Source of the DNA: CAYQCE01 sp964415885
Lineage (GTDB): Bacteria > Zixibacteria > MSB-5A5 > JAABVY01 > JAHJOQ01
Assembly (NCBI GenBank): GCA_964415885.1
Contig: CAYQCE010000091.1
Span: 1 to 6,859, forward strand
Reading direction: 5' to 3'
DNA length: 6,859 nucleotides
The notes under the pieces were generated by a model. It was not told the origin of the DNA, did not search any database, and was given only the letters and a program-made list of their open reading frames with translations. Positions within the stretch are counted from its first letter, which is position 1. Each line of letters opens with the position of its first letter. Shown one piece after another: positions 1 through 5,808 of this stretch. Position numbers and translations under genes: made by a program.

Positions 1-756
1 CTACGCCTCCGCTGCCTTGCGCGCGGCTTTGCGTGAATTGAGGACTTTCCTGAGGGTGAACATCAGGTCGACGTTGTGGAACGGTTTTGCGAAGTAACCG
101 TCGGCGCCTTCCTTCATGGCCATATCGGGGGAGTACTTGCCCGAGTTGCCGGTGATGAGAATCACCGGTATATCATTGTGTTTGGACTTGATCCGTTTCA
201 TGAGTTCGATGCCGTTCATGGCGGGCATCACGATATCAGTCACAACAACATCCACATGATCCTTCTCGATCTTCGCGAGAGCGGTCTCGCCATTATCTGC
301 CTCCACCACTGAAACTCTCTGCGCGGACAAGAGATCTGAGAGCAGCTCCCGTATCGACTTTTCATCGTCGACTACAAGCACTTTCGGACGACCGGAACTC
401 TCGACCAGCTTCAGCTTGGCCTCGAGAGTCTCCTGCTTCAAGGGCAGGGCGAGAATATCGAGCGCACCCAATTGATGCGATCTGAGGGCATTCTCGGTTG
501 TCCAGGTCTTACTCGCCATTATTATCGGAATCCACTGGTACTTCTGCGAAAACTTGATCTGCTCGAGCATCGAGAAGCCGTTTTCCTTGCCGAGCATACA
601 CTCGGATATGATTAGATCGAGATCCGGGTTCTCATCGAGAGCCTTCAGAGTATTCTTGTAGGATCTTACAGTCGTGACGTTGTGACCGAGTCGGTTCAGG
701 GTCAGGCCCAGTTCGGTCATCTCTTTCGAGGCTGTACGTATAAGCAGGATGTTCAT
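1..756 (-). CDS. Tandem-receiver response regulator (degenerate REC + canonical REC, no output domain)
   Basis: A 251-residue protein made of two CheY-like receiver domains and a short basic Ala/Lys/Arg tail. The second domain (about residues 124-241) has every phosphorylation residue: acidic pair D130-D131 after a VLVV strand, phospho-acceptor D174 in VVTDIVMPAMNG, T202 and K224 in the AKPF motif. The first domain (about 1-118) keeps the fold pattern but is degenerate. The acidic pair is replaced by R7-T8, the acceptor position carries E52, and the conserved lysine is lost (L104-P105). It is probably a constitutive or protein-binding receiver, with E52 possibly mimicking phosphorylation. No DNA-binding, GGDEF or kinase domain follows, so output is likely by protein contact or phosphotransfer. 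The start is the ATG at 756, with AGGAG about 12 nt upstream, a rather long spacing. No kinase is visible in the window. The fold assignment is firm; the pathway is unknown. Confidence 0.93.
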   Translation of the reverse strand: MNILLIRTASKEMTELGLTLNRLGHNVTTVRSYKNTLKALDENPDLDLIISECMLGKENGFSMLEQIKFSQKYQWIPIIMASKTWTTENALRSHQLGALDILALPLKQETLEAKLKLVESSGRPKVLVVDDEKSIRELLSDLLSAQRVSVVEADNGETALAKIEKDHVDVVVTDIVMPAMNGIELMKRIKSKHNDIPVILITGNSGKYSPDMAMKEGADGYFAKPFHNVDLMFTLRKVLNSRKAARKAAEA

Positions 757-1101
757 TGCGAGTCGAGTCTCCTGTTAAGGCCTTCGCTTTGGTTCGATGT
801 CGTCACTATTTCGTATCGGAATTTCCGGGAGCGGGCTTAGCGAAAGTGGCCAGAATCAGTTACTAATGTCTGTGTAGAAGTTACGGCGTCATAGCCCGAT
901 CGCAATCTCTGCCACGTAGAGGCGCTCTTCATTGCTATCTACCCCGGGAAATCTGTATTATGCCATTAAACCAAGGTATTCGGAACAGCTCGTGTCATCT
1001 CTTCATTGTGCATAGTAGGGACGCGACAATAGACGATCTCGAAGATAGTTCGAGATTTCGTAACGATACTGATTATGGATGTCGAAAGGTGTGATTTAGA
1101 G
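757..1101. other. Divergent intergenic region
   Basis: This non-coding stretch lies between the minus-strand response regulator and the plus-strand winged-helix gene and must hold both promoters. A plus-strand candidate is TTGCTA (932-937), 18 nt, TATTAT (956-961), which would give a leader of about 130 nt; this is weak evidence. The hexamer AGTTAC occurs twice near 860-880. A perfect inverted repeat at 1036-1056 is listed separately. I see no RNA gene or convincing small ORF here. Confidence 0.5.
1036..1056. promoter_or_regulatory. Perfect 8-bp inverted repeat upstream of the winged-helix gene (candidate operator)
   Basis: ATCTCGAA, 5-nt spacer GATAG, then TTCGAGAT: a perfect dyad whose edge is 45 nt before the preferred start at 1102. 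The two half-sites are centred about 13 bp apart, not far from one helical turn, as expected for a dimeric winged-helix regulator. The obvious inferred ligand is the adjacent small winged-helix protein acting on its own gene. A leader-RNA hairpin is the alternative. No T-tract follows, so it is not an intrinsic terminator. Confidence 0.45.
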
Positions 1102-1320
1102 ATGGCTATAAGAGATCCAAAGGCTCCATTGAGCAGCAGTTCGAGGAGGATTCTTGATATTCTGAGGAAGGGGCTGTCGGTGCGGCAGGTATCGGATCGA
1201 ACCGGTCAGTCGATCGACAGAGTACGCGACAACATTAACGAGATGATTGTAAACGGTCTCGTGACCGAACAGGAGGGTCGCTACAAGACTACCGGCCCCG
1301 GCCTCGAGAAACTCAAGTGA
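1102..1320 (+). CDS. Small winged helix-turn-helix DNA-binding protein
   Basis: A 72-residue protein that is essentially one winged-helix domain. After a Ser-rich N-terminus comes helix 1 (SRRILDILRKG), a helix-turn-helix in LSVRQVSDRTGQSIDRVRDNINEMIVNGLV, and a short wing (VTEQEGRYKTTGPGLEKL) ending in the 'T..G..K' pattern common to MarR/ArsR-like and archaeal-type wHTH proteins. There is no ligand-binding or dimerisation domain, so any sensing must come from a partner or from dimerisation through the wHTH. I prefer the ATG at 1102 because AGGTG lies about 10 nt upstream. The in-frame ATG at 1075 would add nine residues but has no visible Shine-Dalgarno. The gene stands alone, with a palindrome in front and a terminator behind. 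The specific regulon is not inferable. Confidence 0.8.
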   Translation: MAIRDPKAPLSSSSRRILDILRKGLSVRQVSDRTGQSIDRVRDNINEMIVNGLVTEQEGRYKTTGPGLEKLK

Positions 1321-1350
1321 CGGCTCTGAAGCGAAGGGCAAGACAGACAG

Positions 1351-1377
1351 AAGCCGCCCGGTGACGGGCGGCTTTTT
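1351..1377 (+). terminator. Intrinsic terminator of the winged-helix gene
   Basis: A perfect 10-bp GC-rich stem (AAGCCGCCCG / CGGGCGGCTT) with a GTGA tetraloop runs straight into a T-run ending at 1377. It sits 30 nt after the winged-helix stop codon. It also lies just beyond the stop of the converging minus-strand GYD gene, where the opposite strand after the stem is moderately T-rich, so it may work in both directions. Confidence 0.92.
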
Positions 1378-1396
1378 CTGATCTGAATACTCCGGC

Positions 1397-1693
1397 CTAA
1401 ATCTCCCGCGAGAGCTCGACGAGCCTCTTGTATGGTATTGCAACCCAGCTCTCGGCGGTCATCGCGCCGTTCTTCATGCTTATCATCGAAACTTTAGCCG
1501 CCGTCTCTTCGTCAGGCGCTTCATAGATATCGCAGAAATCATATCCTCCGAGCAAAGCATAGTGGGCGATGAACTTCACCTCAGGACATTTCTCATGAAC
1601 CTGCGCAATCCAGTCCTTGCCGAGGCTTTCCCGGTCCTTCATCTTCGCCGCGACGTCGGGCGACAACTTTGTCATCAGAATAAATGTCTTCAT
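1397..1693 (-). CDS. GYD domain-containing protein
   Basis: A 98-residue protein, the usual length for the GYD family (a ferredoxin-like alpha/beta fold named for its Gly-Tyr-Asp motif). The motif is seen as LLGGYDFCDIYEAPDEETAAKVSM at about residues 47-70. It is preceded by the typical N-terminal strand MKTFILMTKLSPD and a lysine-rich helix with 'KDRESLGKDW'. The family is of unknown biochemical function; stress-responsive or monooxygenase-like dimeric folds are the nearest structural relatives, so no reaction can be assigned. The ATG at 1693 has a strong Shine-Dalgarno, AGAGGAGG, about 5 nt upstream. It lies 88 nt downstream of the DUF819 gene on the same strand with no clear terminator between, so co-transcription is possible. 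Confidence 0.9.
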   Translation of the reverse strand: MKTFILMTKLSPDVAAKMKDRESLGKDWIAQVHEKCPEVKFIAHYALLGGYDFCDIYEAPDEETAAKVSMISMKNGAMTAESWVAIPYKRLVELSREI

Positions 1694-1781
1694 ATCATCC
1701 TCCTCTATCAGGTCTGATTGACATTGGGCTCTGGTAGTAATGTAGTGGATGATAACAGATTAGTGAAGCAAAATACAGAGA

Positions 1782-2951
1782 TCAGGCGACGAGTTCGCAC
1801 AGCCACGCCGCTGCGAAGGCGCAGTAGGTGCCGTACGCATAGCCGATAAGGGCCATCAGGATCGAAACAGGAACGAGGGCCTCATGGTGATACGCGGCTA
1901 CGACCGGCGCAGATGCCGCGCCGCCGATGTTGGCCGCCGAGGATATCGCCACCGTATGGACATCGACTCTGAATATCCTCGCACCCGCGAGTATGAAAGC
2001 TCCGTGAATGAAAATCCAGATGAAACACCCCGCCACAAACCAGGGGGCCTGTTCGGCAAGCCCCGCTACAGATGATCTCGCGCCCATATTCGCCACGAAG
2101 AGGTAGATAAGTGCCATCGCGATCGGATGCGAACCGGGGATTTTTCGCGCGGGAGTAAACGAAACCAGCAGTGCGAATGTCGTGACAAGCAGTATTCGCC
2201 ATGCGCTGGTCGAAAGAACCGGCTGAACCTCCGGCATTACCGGTGCAAGGGTGGATGCGGCAAATGTGACAGTGAATCCGACGAAGAGGAGATAGAGCAC
2301 GTGACGCATCTCGACTTTCCCTTTGTCGGTCGAGAGCTCTCCCGCCGCAATTTTCAGCCGCTCGAGACGGCTCTCGCTGACGCCGGTAAATTTGTTGAAT
2401 TTCTTCGCGAAACTCTTGGATGAAAGAAGCAGGGGCAGCCATATGAGATAGACAGCATTGTCGGCGATCACCGCAAGGCCGAACTCTCGGCCGGGAGTCT
2501 GCAACCCTTCTGATACGGCAGCCATATTACCCGTGCCGCCGATCCAGCTTCCGGCGAGCGCGCCGAATCCCTTCCACGCCTCCGGTCCGAGAAACGACTT
2601 GACTGCAAGATAGCCAATCGGTGCGCCGATAACCACACCGGCCGTGCCGAGCATCATGACGAATATTCCGCGACCCATCACTTTCACTGTGGCCTTCACG
2701 TCGACATCGAGAAGCATCAGGACGAGAAAGAGAGGAAGGACGGCATCGCCCATCCAGTTGTACACCTTGGATTCGTTGGCCATGACGCCAGTATTTGAGA
2801 GAATAACCGGTATGACATAGATAAAAATCAGCGGGGGGACATAGTTAAACAGCTTCCAGCCGGTCTGCTTTTCGAGGAAAAAGAAAAGCGAGCAGATGCC
2901 CGCGAGTATCGCAAGAATTCCGACTGGAGATGTTACAATGGCTGTGTCCAG
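1782..2951 (-). CDS. DUF819 (YjcL-like) integral membrane protein, apparent CTG start
   Basis: A polytopic membrane protein of 389 residues when read from the inferred CTG start. From the first in-frame ATG (2783) it would be only 333 residues and lack the conserved N-terminus. The 56 codons upstream of that ATG are open back to a stop at 2970-2972 and encode family-like sequence: a hydrophobic helix, SPVGILAILAGICSLFFFLE, then GWKLFNYVPPLIFIYVIPVIL. The only sensible start there is CTG 2949-2951, with GGAGG exactly 8 nt upstream and no ATG, GTG or TTG in frame. Two Gly/Ser-rich motifs, GSWIGGTGN (about 134-142) and SSAANIGGAASAP (about 337-349), lie in opposite halves, as expected of an inverted-repeat transporter. 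DUF819 is, as I recall, grouped with the CPA/AT transporter clan; the substrate is unknown. Possibly co-transcribed with the downstream GYD gene. Confidence 0.9.
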   Translation of the reverse strand: MDTAIVTSPVGILAILAGICSLFFFLEKQTGWKLFNYVPPLIFIYVIPVILSNTGVMANESKVYNWMGDAVLPLFLVLMLLDVDVKATVKVMGRGIFVMMLGTAGVVIGAPIGYLAVKSFLGPEAWKGFGALAGSWIGGTGNMAAVSEGLQTPGREFGLAVIADNAVYLIWLPLLLSSKSFAKKFNKFTGVSESRLERLKIAAGELSTDKGKVEMRHVLYLLFVGFTVTFAASTLAPVMPEVQPVLSTSAWRILLVTTFALLVSFTPARKIPGSHPIAMALIYLFVANMGARSSVAGLAEQAPWFVAGCFIWIFIHGAFILAGARIFRVDVHTVAISSAANIGGAASAPVVAAYHHEALVPVSILMALIGYAYGTYCAFAAAWLCELVA

Positions 2952-2959
2952 AGCAGATG

Positions 2960-2964
2960 CCTCC
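2960..2964 (-). promoter_or_regulatory. Ribosome binding site supporting the CTG start of the DUF819 gene
   Basis: GGAGG on the minus strand, followed by an 8-nt spacer (CATCTGCT) and then CTG at 2951-2949. Spacing and strength are ideal. No ATG, GTG or TTG in any frame lies in the window this site would serve, and the first in-frame ATG is about 170 nt further on. Confidence 0.65.
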
Positions 2965-2984
2965 GAATTCTATTTCGATGGTTG

Positions 2985-3013
2985 ATGATACGGCAGACGC
3001 AGGAATAGTGCAA
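2985..3013 (-). promoter_or_regulatory. Sigma-70-like promoter for the DUF819 gene
   Basis: On the minus strand TTGCAC (3013-3008), a 17-nt spacer, then TATCAT (2990-2985). The predicted transcript would begin near 2978, leaving a leader of about 27 nt that just contains the GGAGG at 2964-2960. This geometry independently supports translation starting near 2951 and not at the internal ATG. Confidence 0.55.
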
Positions 3014-3061
3014 TTAGTTTCTGGCAAATGTGTCATAATCGGGGTGAGCGAATGTTAAATC

Positions 3062-3090
3062 TTGACTGCCCCATTGAGTGTGGATATATT
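3062..3090 (+). promoter_or_regulatory. Sigma-70-like promoter for the cytochrome c gene
   Basis: TTGACT (3062-3067), a 17-nt spacer, TATATT (3085-3090): close to consensus with optimal spacing. Transcription would start near 3097, about 70 nt before the TTG start at 3167. It rules against the open frame beginning at 3062, whose first codon lies inside the -35 box. Confidence 0.65.
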
Positions 3091-3154
3091 ACATTTACTT
3101 CAGATGCGTACCGGGATGTGCGCTGCTTCGGATGCGGACACCATCGATCCTGCG

Positions 3155-3160
3155 AAGGAG
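3155..3160 (+). promoter_or_regulatory. Ribosome binding site deciding the TTG start of the cytochrome gene
   Basis: AAGGAG at 3155-3160 with a 6-nt spacer (ACTACA) to TTG at 3167-3169. The codon immediately precedes the hydrophobic N-terminal anchor, which is where such a protein should begin. Confidence 0.7.
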
Positions 3161-3166
3161 ACTACA

Positions 3167-3724
3167 TTGTCGAGAATCCTCAATTTCTTTCTTACACTGG
3201 CGTCTGTCGGGTTTCTTGCAATAGTCACCGTTCTCTATCTCGGCTACGACACGAGCGAGCGGGACGTGCTCTTCCAATCGTCGACTCTCGCTGCGGACAG
3301 TCTGCAGAATGCGGAGATCGAGTATGTCGGATCGAAGAAGTGCCGGTTGTGTCATGCTGACGTCTACAAATCGTGGCTGAAGTCTCCGCATGCCTCGGCT
3401 TCGGGACAGCTAACCGAGATGCGGCTGCACGACACGGAGTGTGCTGAGTGCCATACGACAGGGTTCACGAAGGACGGCGATCTGCTCGAAAACGTTGGCT
3501 GTGAGGCTTGTCATGGTCCCGGTTCCGAGTACCGCAAAATGCGCGTCATGAAGGACGAGCAGCGGGTACATGAACTTGGTCTTCGCGTGCAGAGTGAGAT
3601 GGTTTGTATCAGATGCCACAACGATCGATGTCAGCATTTCGATGGGTTCGACTACATCCAGTCTTTTCTTGACGAGGACGCTGTTCACGTCTTCCCGCTC
3701 AGGAATGGTACAATAGCCCCCTGA
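3167..3724 (+). CDS. Membrane-anchored tetrahaem cytochrome c, c554-like
   Basis: A 185-residue protein starting at TTG. Residues about 4-25 (ILNFFLTLASVGFLAIVTVLYL) form an uncleaved signal-anchor, placing the remainder in the periplasm. Four CXXCH haem c motifs follow: CRLCH (59-63), CAECH (92-96), CEACH (112-116) and CIRCH (147-151). The spacing and the flanking patterns (W..SPHA, ECHTTGF, NVGCEACHGPGSEY, CIRCHNDRC.HFDGFDY) match the cytochrome c554/c-prime type family of short multihaem electron carriers. The role is inferred to be electron transfer in the periplasm; the donor and acceptor are not encoded here, and no maturation genes are present. A longer frame from 3062 would add 35 residues of unrelated sequence but overlaps the promoter. 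The tail after FDY (to NGTIAP) does not resemble the family end I know. Copy A of the structured repeat begins 37 nt after the stop. Confidence 0.88.
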   Translation: MSRILNFFLTLASVGFLAIVTVLYLGYDTSERDVLFQSSTLAADSLQNAEIEYVGSKKCRLCHADVYKSWLKSPHASASGQLTEMRLHDTECAECHTTGFTKDGDLLENVGCEACHGPGSEYRKMRVMKDEQRVHELGLRVQSEMVCIRCHNDRCQHFDGFDYIQSFLDEDAVHVFPLRNGTIAP

Positions 3725-3761
3725 ATCGCAAGTCAGGTTTACAGCCACGCCTTCCTCCTCC

Positions 3762-3935
3762 GGGGCTTGTTGAAAAAGGACAGGCAGCAGGGTTCGGTCA
3801 GGTCCTGCCCGCCGCAGGCGGGTGTGACCTGACCGCATAGCCGCATAAACAAAGGGCTATTTGGAGAATGCCAGATCGCACGCCCGCGGAACGCGGCCGC
3901 AGGATCTGGCGAAACCAAGTTTTTCAACAAGCCCC
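3762..3935. mobile_element. Structured MITE-like repeat, copy A
   Basis: A non-coding element with perfect 16-bp terminal inverted repeats, GGGGCTTGTTGAAAAA (3762-3777) and its complement (3920-3935). If the ends are set at 3764 and 3933, an exact 7-bp direct repeat, CCTCCGG (3757-3763 and 3934-3940), abuts both sides, as a target-site duplication would. Inside are three stem-loops. H1 (3796-3834) has a 9-bp stem GGTCAGGTC/GACCTGACC and an inner CCCGCC/GGCGGG. H2 (3837-3860) is ATAGCC/GGCTAT. H3 (3870-3910) has an 8-bp stem GCCAGATC/GATCTGGC around an inner hairpin at 3881-3899. The element does not code for a transposase, so it would be non-autonomous. Copy B shares the order of all three hairpins. 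Confidence 0.7.
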
Positions 3936-3948
3936 TCCGGAGAGGGGC
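3931..3948. other. Perfect hairpin at the right edge of copy A (possible split terminator)
   Basis: GCCCCTC, loop CGGA, GAGGGGC: a 7-bp perfect stem. Half of it belongs to the repeat end and half to flanking DNA. If copy A and one CCTCCGG are removed, the flanks join as ...CTCCTCCGGAGAGGGG, still a stem-loop. I infer that the element landed in the hairpin that followed the cytochrome gene. Only a loose T-rich stretch follows, so terminator activity is uncertain. Confidence 0.4.
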
Positions 3949-4010
3949 ACTGTCTCATTTTGCTCCGAAATCTCCGCATTTCAAACCGAAAACACCGTTG
4001 AACCATAGGC

Positions 4011-4038
4011 TTAAGTTCCTGCACGGTAGTGTCGACAA
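4011..4038 (+). promoter_or_regulatory. Sigma-28 (FliA)-like promoter upstream of motA
   Basis: TTAAGTTC (4011-4018), 12 nt, GTCGACAA (4031-4038). Compared with the enterobacterial sigma-28 consensus TAAAGTTT-N11-GCCGATAA, each box matches 6 of 8 and the spacer is one longer. Transcription would start near 4046, about 40 nt before motA. Motor genes are commonly class-3 sigma-28 targets, which fits, but the match is imperfect. The remainder of 3949-4085 shows no gene. Confidence 0.35.
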
Positions 4039-4085
4039 TAATTATGATGTGATGTCTTTAGCTCAGCTTTGAGGGCAACTGGTAT

Positions 4086-4949
4086 ATGATATCCATAATC
4101 GGCTTTGCAGTCGTACTCGGGTCGGTGCTCGGAGGATTCACCTTAGCCGGTGGAAAAATCCCAGCCCTTCTCCACGTTTCTGAGTTCCTTATTATCGGTG
4201 GGGCTGCGATCGGAATGATCCTCATATCGACACCGATGACGACGCTCAAAAGGTTGATAAGCCAGGTGGTCGGGATTACCAAATCCGGTCCGTCGAAGGA
4301 CGATTATGTCAACCTTCTTGTGATGATGTATGAGATTTTTAACGTAGCCCGTCGCGATGGAGTAATAGCGCTCGAATCGCATATCGAGTCACCGCACGAG
4401 AGCGAAATTCTCAGTAAGTATAAGAGATTCATCGGTGATGAATTCGCCGTTGCGTTCTTCTGCGATACAGTTCGGAGTATCACGACCGGCGCCGTACCGG
4501 GTCATGAGCTGGACGAGATAATGGAGCTCGATCTCGAATCGCATCACGGGGAGCAGGAACGTCCGGTCTCGATTCTGACCAAGGTCGGTGATGCGATGCC
4601 GGGCTTTGGTATTGTGGCGGCCGTGTTGGGGGTTGTTATAACAATGATGCACATTGACGGACCCCCGGAGGAGATCGGCCACTTGATTGCTACCGCGCTC
4701 GTCGGAACGTTTCTCGGTATTTTCGCTGCATACGGATTCATACAGCCGACAGCGATGAACCTCGAGCAAAGAAACGCAATGGATGTCGGATACTATGTAT
4801 GCCTTAAACAGGGGCTTCTCGGCTTCAATCGCGGCTATGTGCCGTCGTTTGTCGCCGAGTTCGCACGACGCAGCATCTCACCCGAAGTGCGGCCTGACTT
4901 CAAAGAAGTCGAGGACGCATGCCGTGAGGCGAAGATGGGCAATCGATAG
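4086..4949 (+). CDS. motA: Flagellar motor stator protein MotA
   Basis: A 287-residue inner-membrane protein, close to the usual MotA length. MotA and MotB form the ion channel that drives rotation. Four hydrophobic segments lie at about 1-21, 34-50, 170-190 and 200-222, with a large cytoplasmic loop between the second and third. The charged loop residues that contact FliG in the E. coli protein have counterparts in VARRDGVIALESHI (R89/R90 and E97). The two prolines essential for torque appear as P172 in DAMPGFGIVAAVLG and P221 in FIQPTAMN. The ATG at 4086 has GAGGG 10 nt upstream. motB follows 15 nt after the stop, so the two form an operon. No other flagellar gene is in the window, and ion specificity cannot be read from this sequence. 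Confidence 0.96.
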   Translation: MISIIGFAVVLGSVLGGFTLAGGKIPALLHVSEFLIIGGAAIGMILISTPMTTLKRLISQVVGITKSGPSKDDYVNLLVMMYEIFNVARRDGVIALESHIESPHESEILSKYKRFIGDEFAVAFFCDTVRSITTGAVPGHELDEIMELDLESHHGEQERPVSILTKVGDAMPGFGIVAAVLGVVITMMHIDGPPEEIGHLIATALVGTFLGIFAAYGFIQPTAMNLEQRNAMDVGYYVCLKQGLLGFNRGYVPSFVAEFARRSISPEVRPDFKEVEDACREAKMGNR

Positions 4950-4964
4950 GGGAGGCTGTCCCGC

Positions 4965-5807
4965 GTGGATGACGAAAAAGAACAACAACCAATCATAATA
5001 AAGAAGAAGAAGGGCGGTCACGGTGGCCATCACGGTGGCGCGTGGAAGGTGGCGTATGCCGACTTCGTTACGGCCATGATGGCTTTCTTTCTGGTGATGT
5101 GGATCGTCGGAATGTCTCCGGAGATCAAGGAGAATGTGGCTGCATATTTCAGCGATCCGATCGGCTTCAACAAGGGCGGCTCGGATGGTGTTCTGCCGGG
5201 CGGAAAAGGGCCATTCGAGGGTAAGGGAAAGACGATCAAGAAAGAGATCAGGATTAAGGAGAGGGAAGCTGAAGTTTGGGATCAGCTTCGCGAGGTGGGT
5301 CGGAAAATCGCCGAGAGGCTCGAGCGTCTCAGCTCCTTTGCCAAGTACAAGGACAAGATCGAAATCGAACTCACGCCGGAGGGCTTAAGAGTACAGCTAA
5401 TCGAGTCGAACTCGGATTCGTCGTTTTTTGCCAGCGGATCCGCCATCATGCGCAAGGATGGGGAGGAGGTTCTTCGCGAAATCGGTGAAGAAATCGCTAA
5501 GCTCTCATACAAAGTCGTGGTCGAGGGCCACACGGACGCCAAACGATTCTCGGATGGCGCAAAATACACTAACTGGGAGCTTTCTGCAGACAGAGCAAAC
5601 ACCGCCCGCCGTGTGCTGATCTCCGCCGGGATGGAGGAGGCAAGAATTAAGGAGATACGTGGCTTTGCCGCCAACCAGCCTCGAATCAAACACAATCCAT
5701 CAAATCCCTCCAACAGGAGGATTGCTGTCATCGTCCTAAACCAATATGCCGCAGGCAATTTTGAGGACGTGATGGTGACCTCGAAAGACGATCTCTGGCT
5801 GCCGTAA
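4965..5807 (+). CDS. motB: Flagellar motor stator protein MotB (OmpA-type peptidoglycan-binding)
   Basis: A 280-residue protein anchoring the stator to peptidoglycan. It has a basic Gly/His-rich cytoplasmic N-terminus (KKKKGGHGGHHGG), then the hallmark single membrane helix AWKVAYADFVTAMMAFFLVMW (about 26-46). D33 is the ion-carrying aspartate, equivalent to D32 of E. coli. A plug-like amphipathic stretch follows (SPEIKENVAAYFSDP), then a charged linker (about 88-130) and an OmpA-like domain (about 138-260) with VEGHTDA (187-192), NWELSADRANTARR (203-216) and NPSNRRIAVIVL. It starts at GTG 4965, supported by GGGGAGG 9 nt upstream and lying 15 nt after motA. The stop codon TAA (5805-5807) falls within a TAAC direct repeat that borders structured repeat copy B, so the repeat begins one base after the gene ends. 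Confidence 0.96.
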   Translation: MDDEKEQQPIIIKKKKGGHGGHHGGAWKVAYADFVTAMMAFFLVMWIVGMSPEIKENVAAYFSDPIGFNKGGSDGVLPGGKGPFEGKGKTIKKEIRIKEREAEVWDQLREVGRKIAERLERLSSFAKYKDKIEIELTPEGLRVQLIESNSDSSFFASGSAIMRKDGEEVLREIGEEIAKLSYKVVVEGHTDAKRFSDGAKYTNWELSADRANTARRVLISAGMEEARIKEIRGFAANQPRIKHNPSNPSNRRIAVIVLNQYAAGNFEDVMVTSKDDLWLP

Positions 5808-5808
5808 C

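Noticed and set aside
1075..1101. Earlier ATG start for the winged-helix protein
   Set aside because: No Shine-Dalgarno precedes it, while AGGTG is well placed for the ATG at 1102; kept only as an alternative.
1882..2442. A 186-codon minus-strand frame within the DUF819 gene
   Set aside because: Out of frame with a strongly hydrophobic, family-conserved protein; its translation is arginine/cysteine-rich shadow sequence.
3410..3930. Minus-strand open frames over the 3' part of the cytochrome gene and copy A
   Set aside because: They overlap the haem motifs in antisense and run through palindromic repeat sequence; no ribosome site or protein-like composition.
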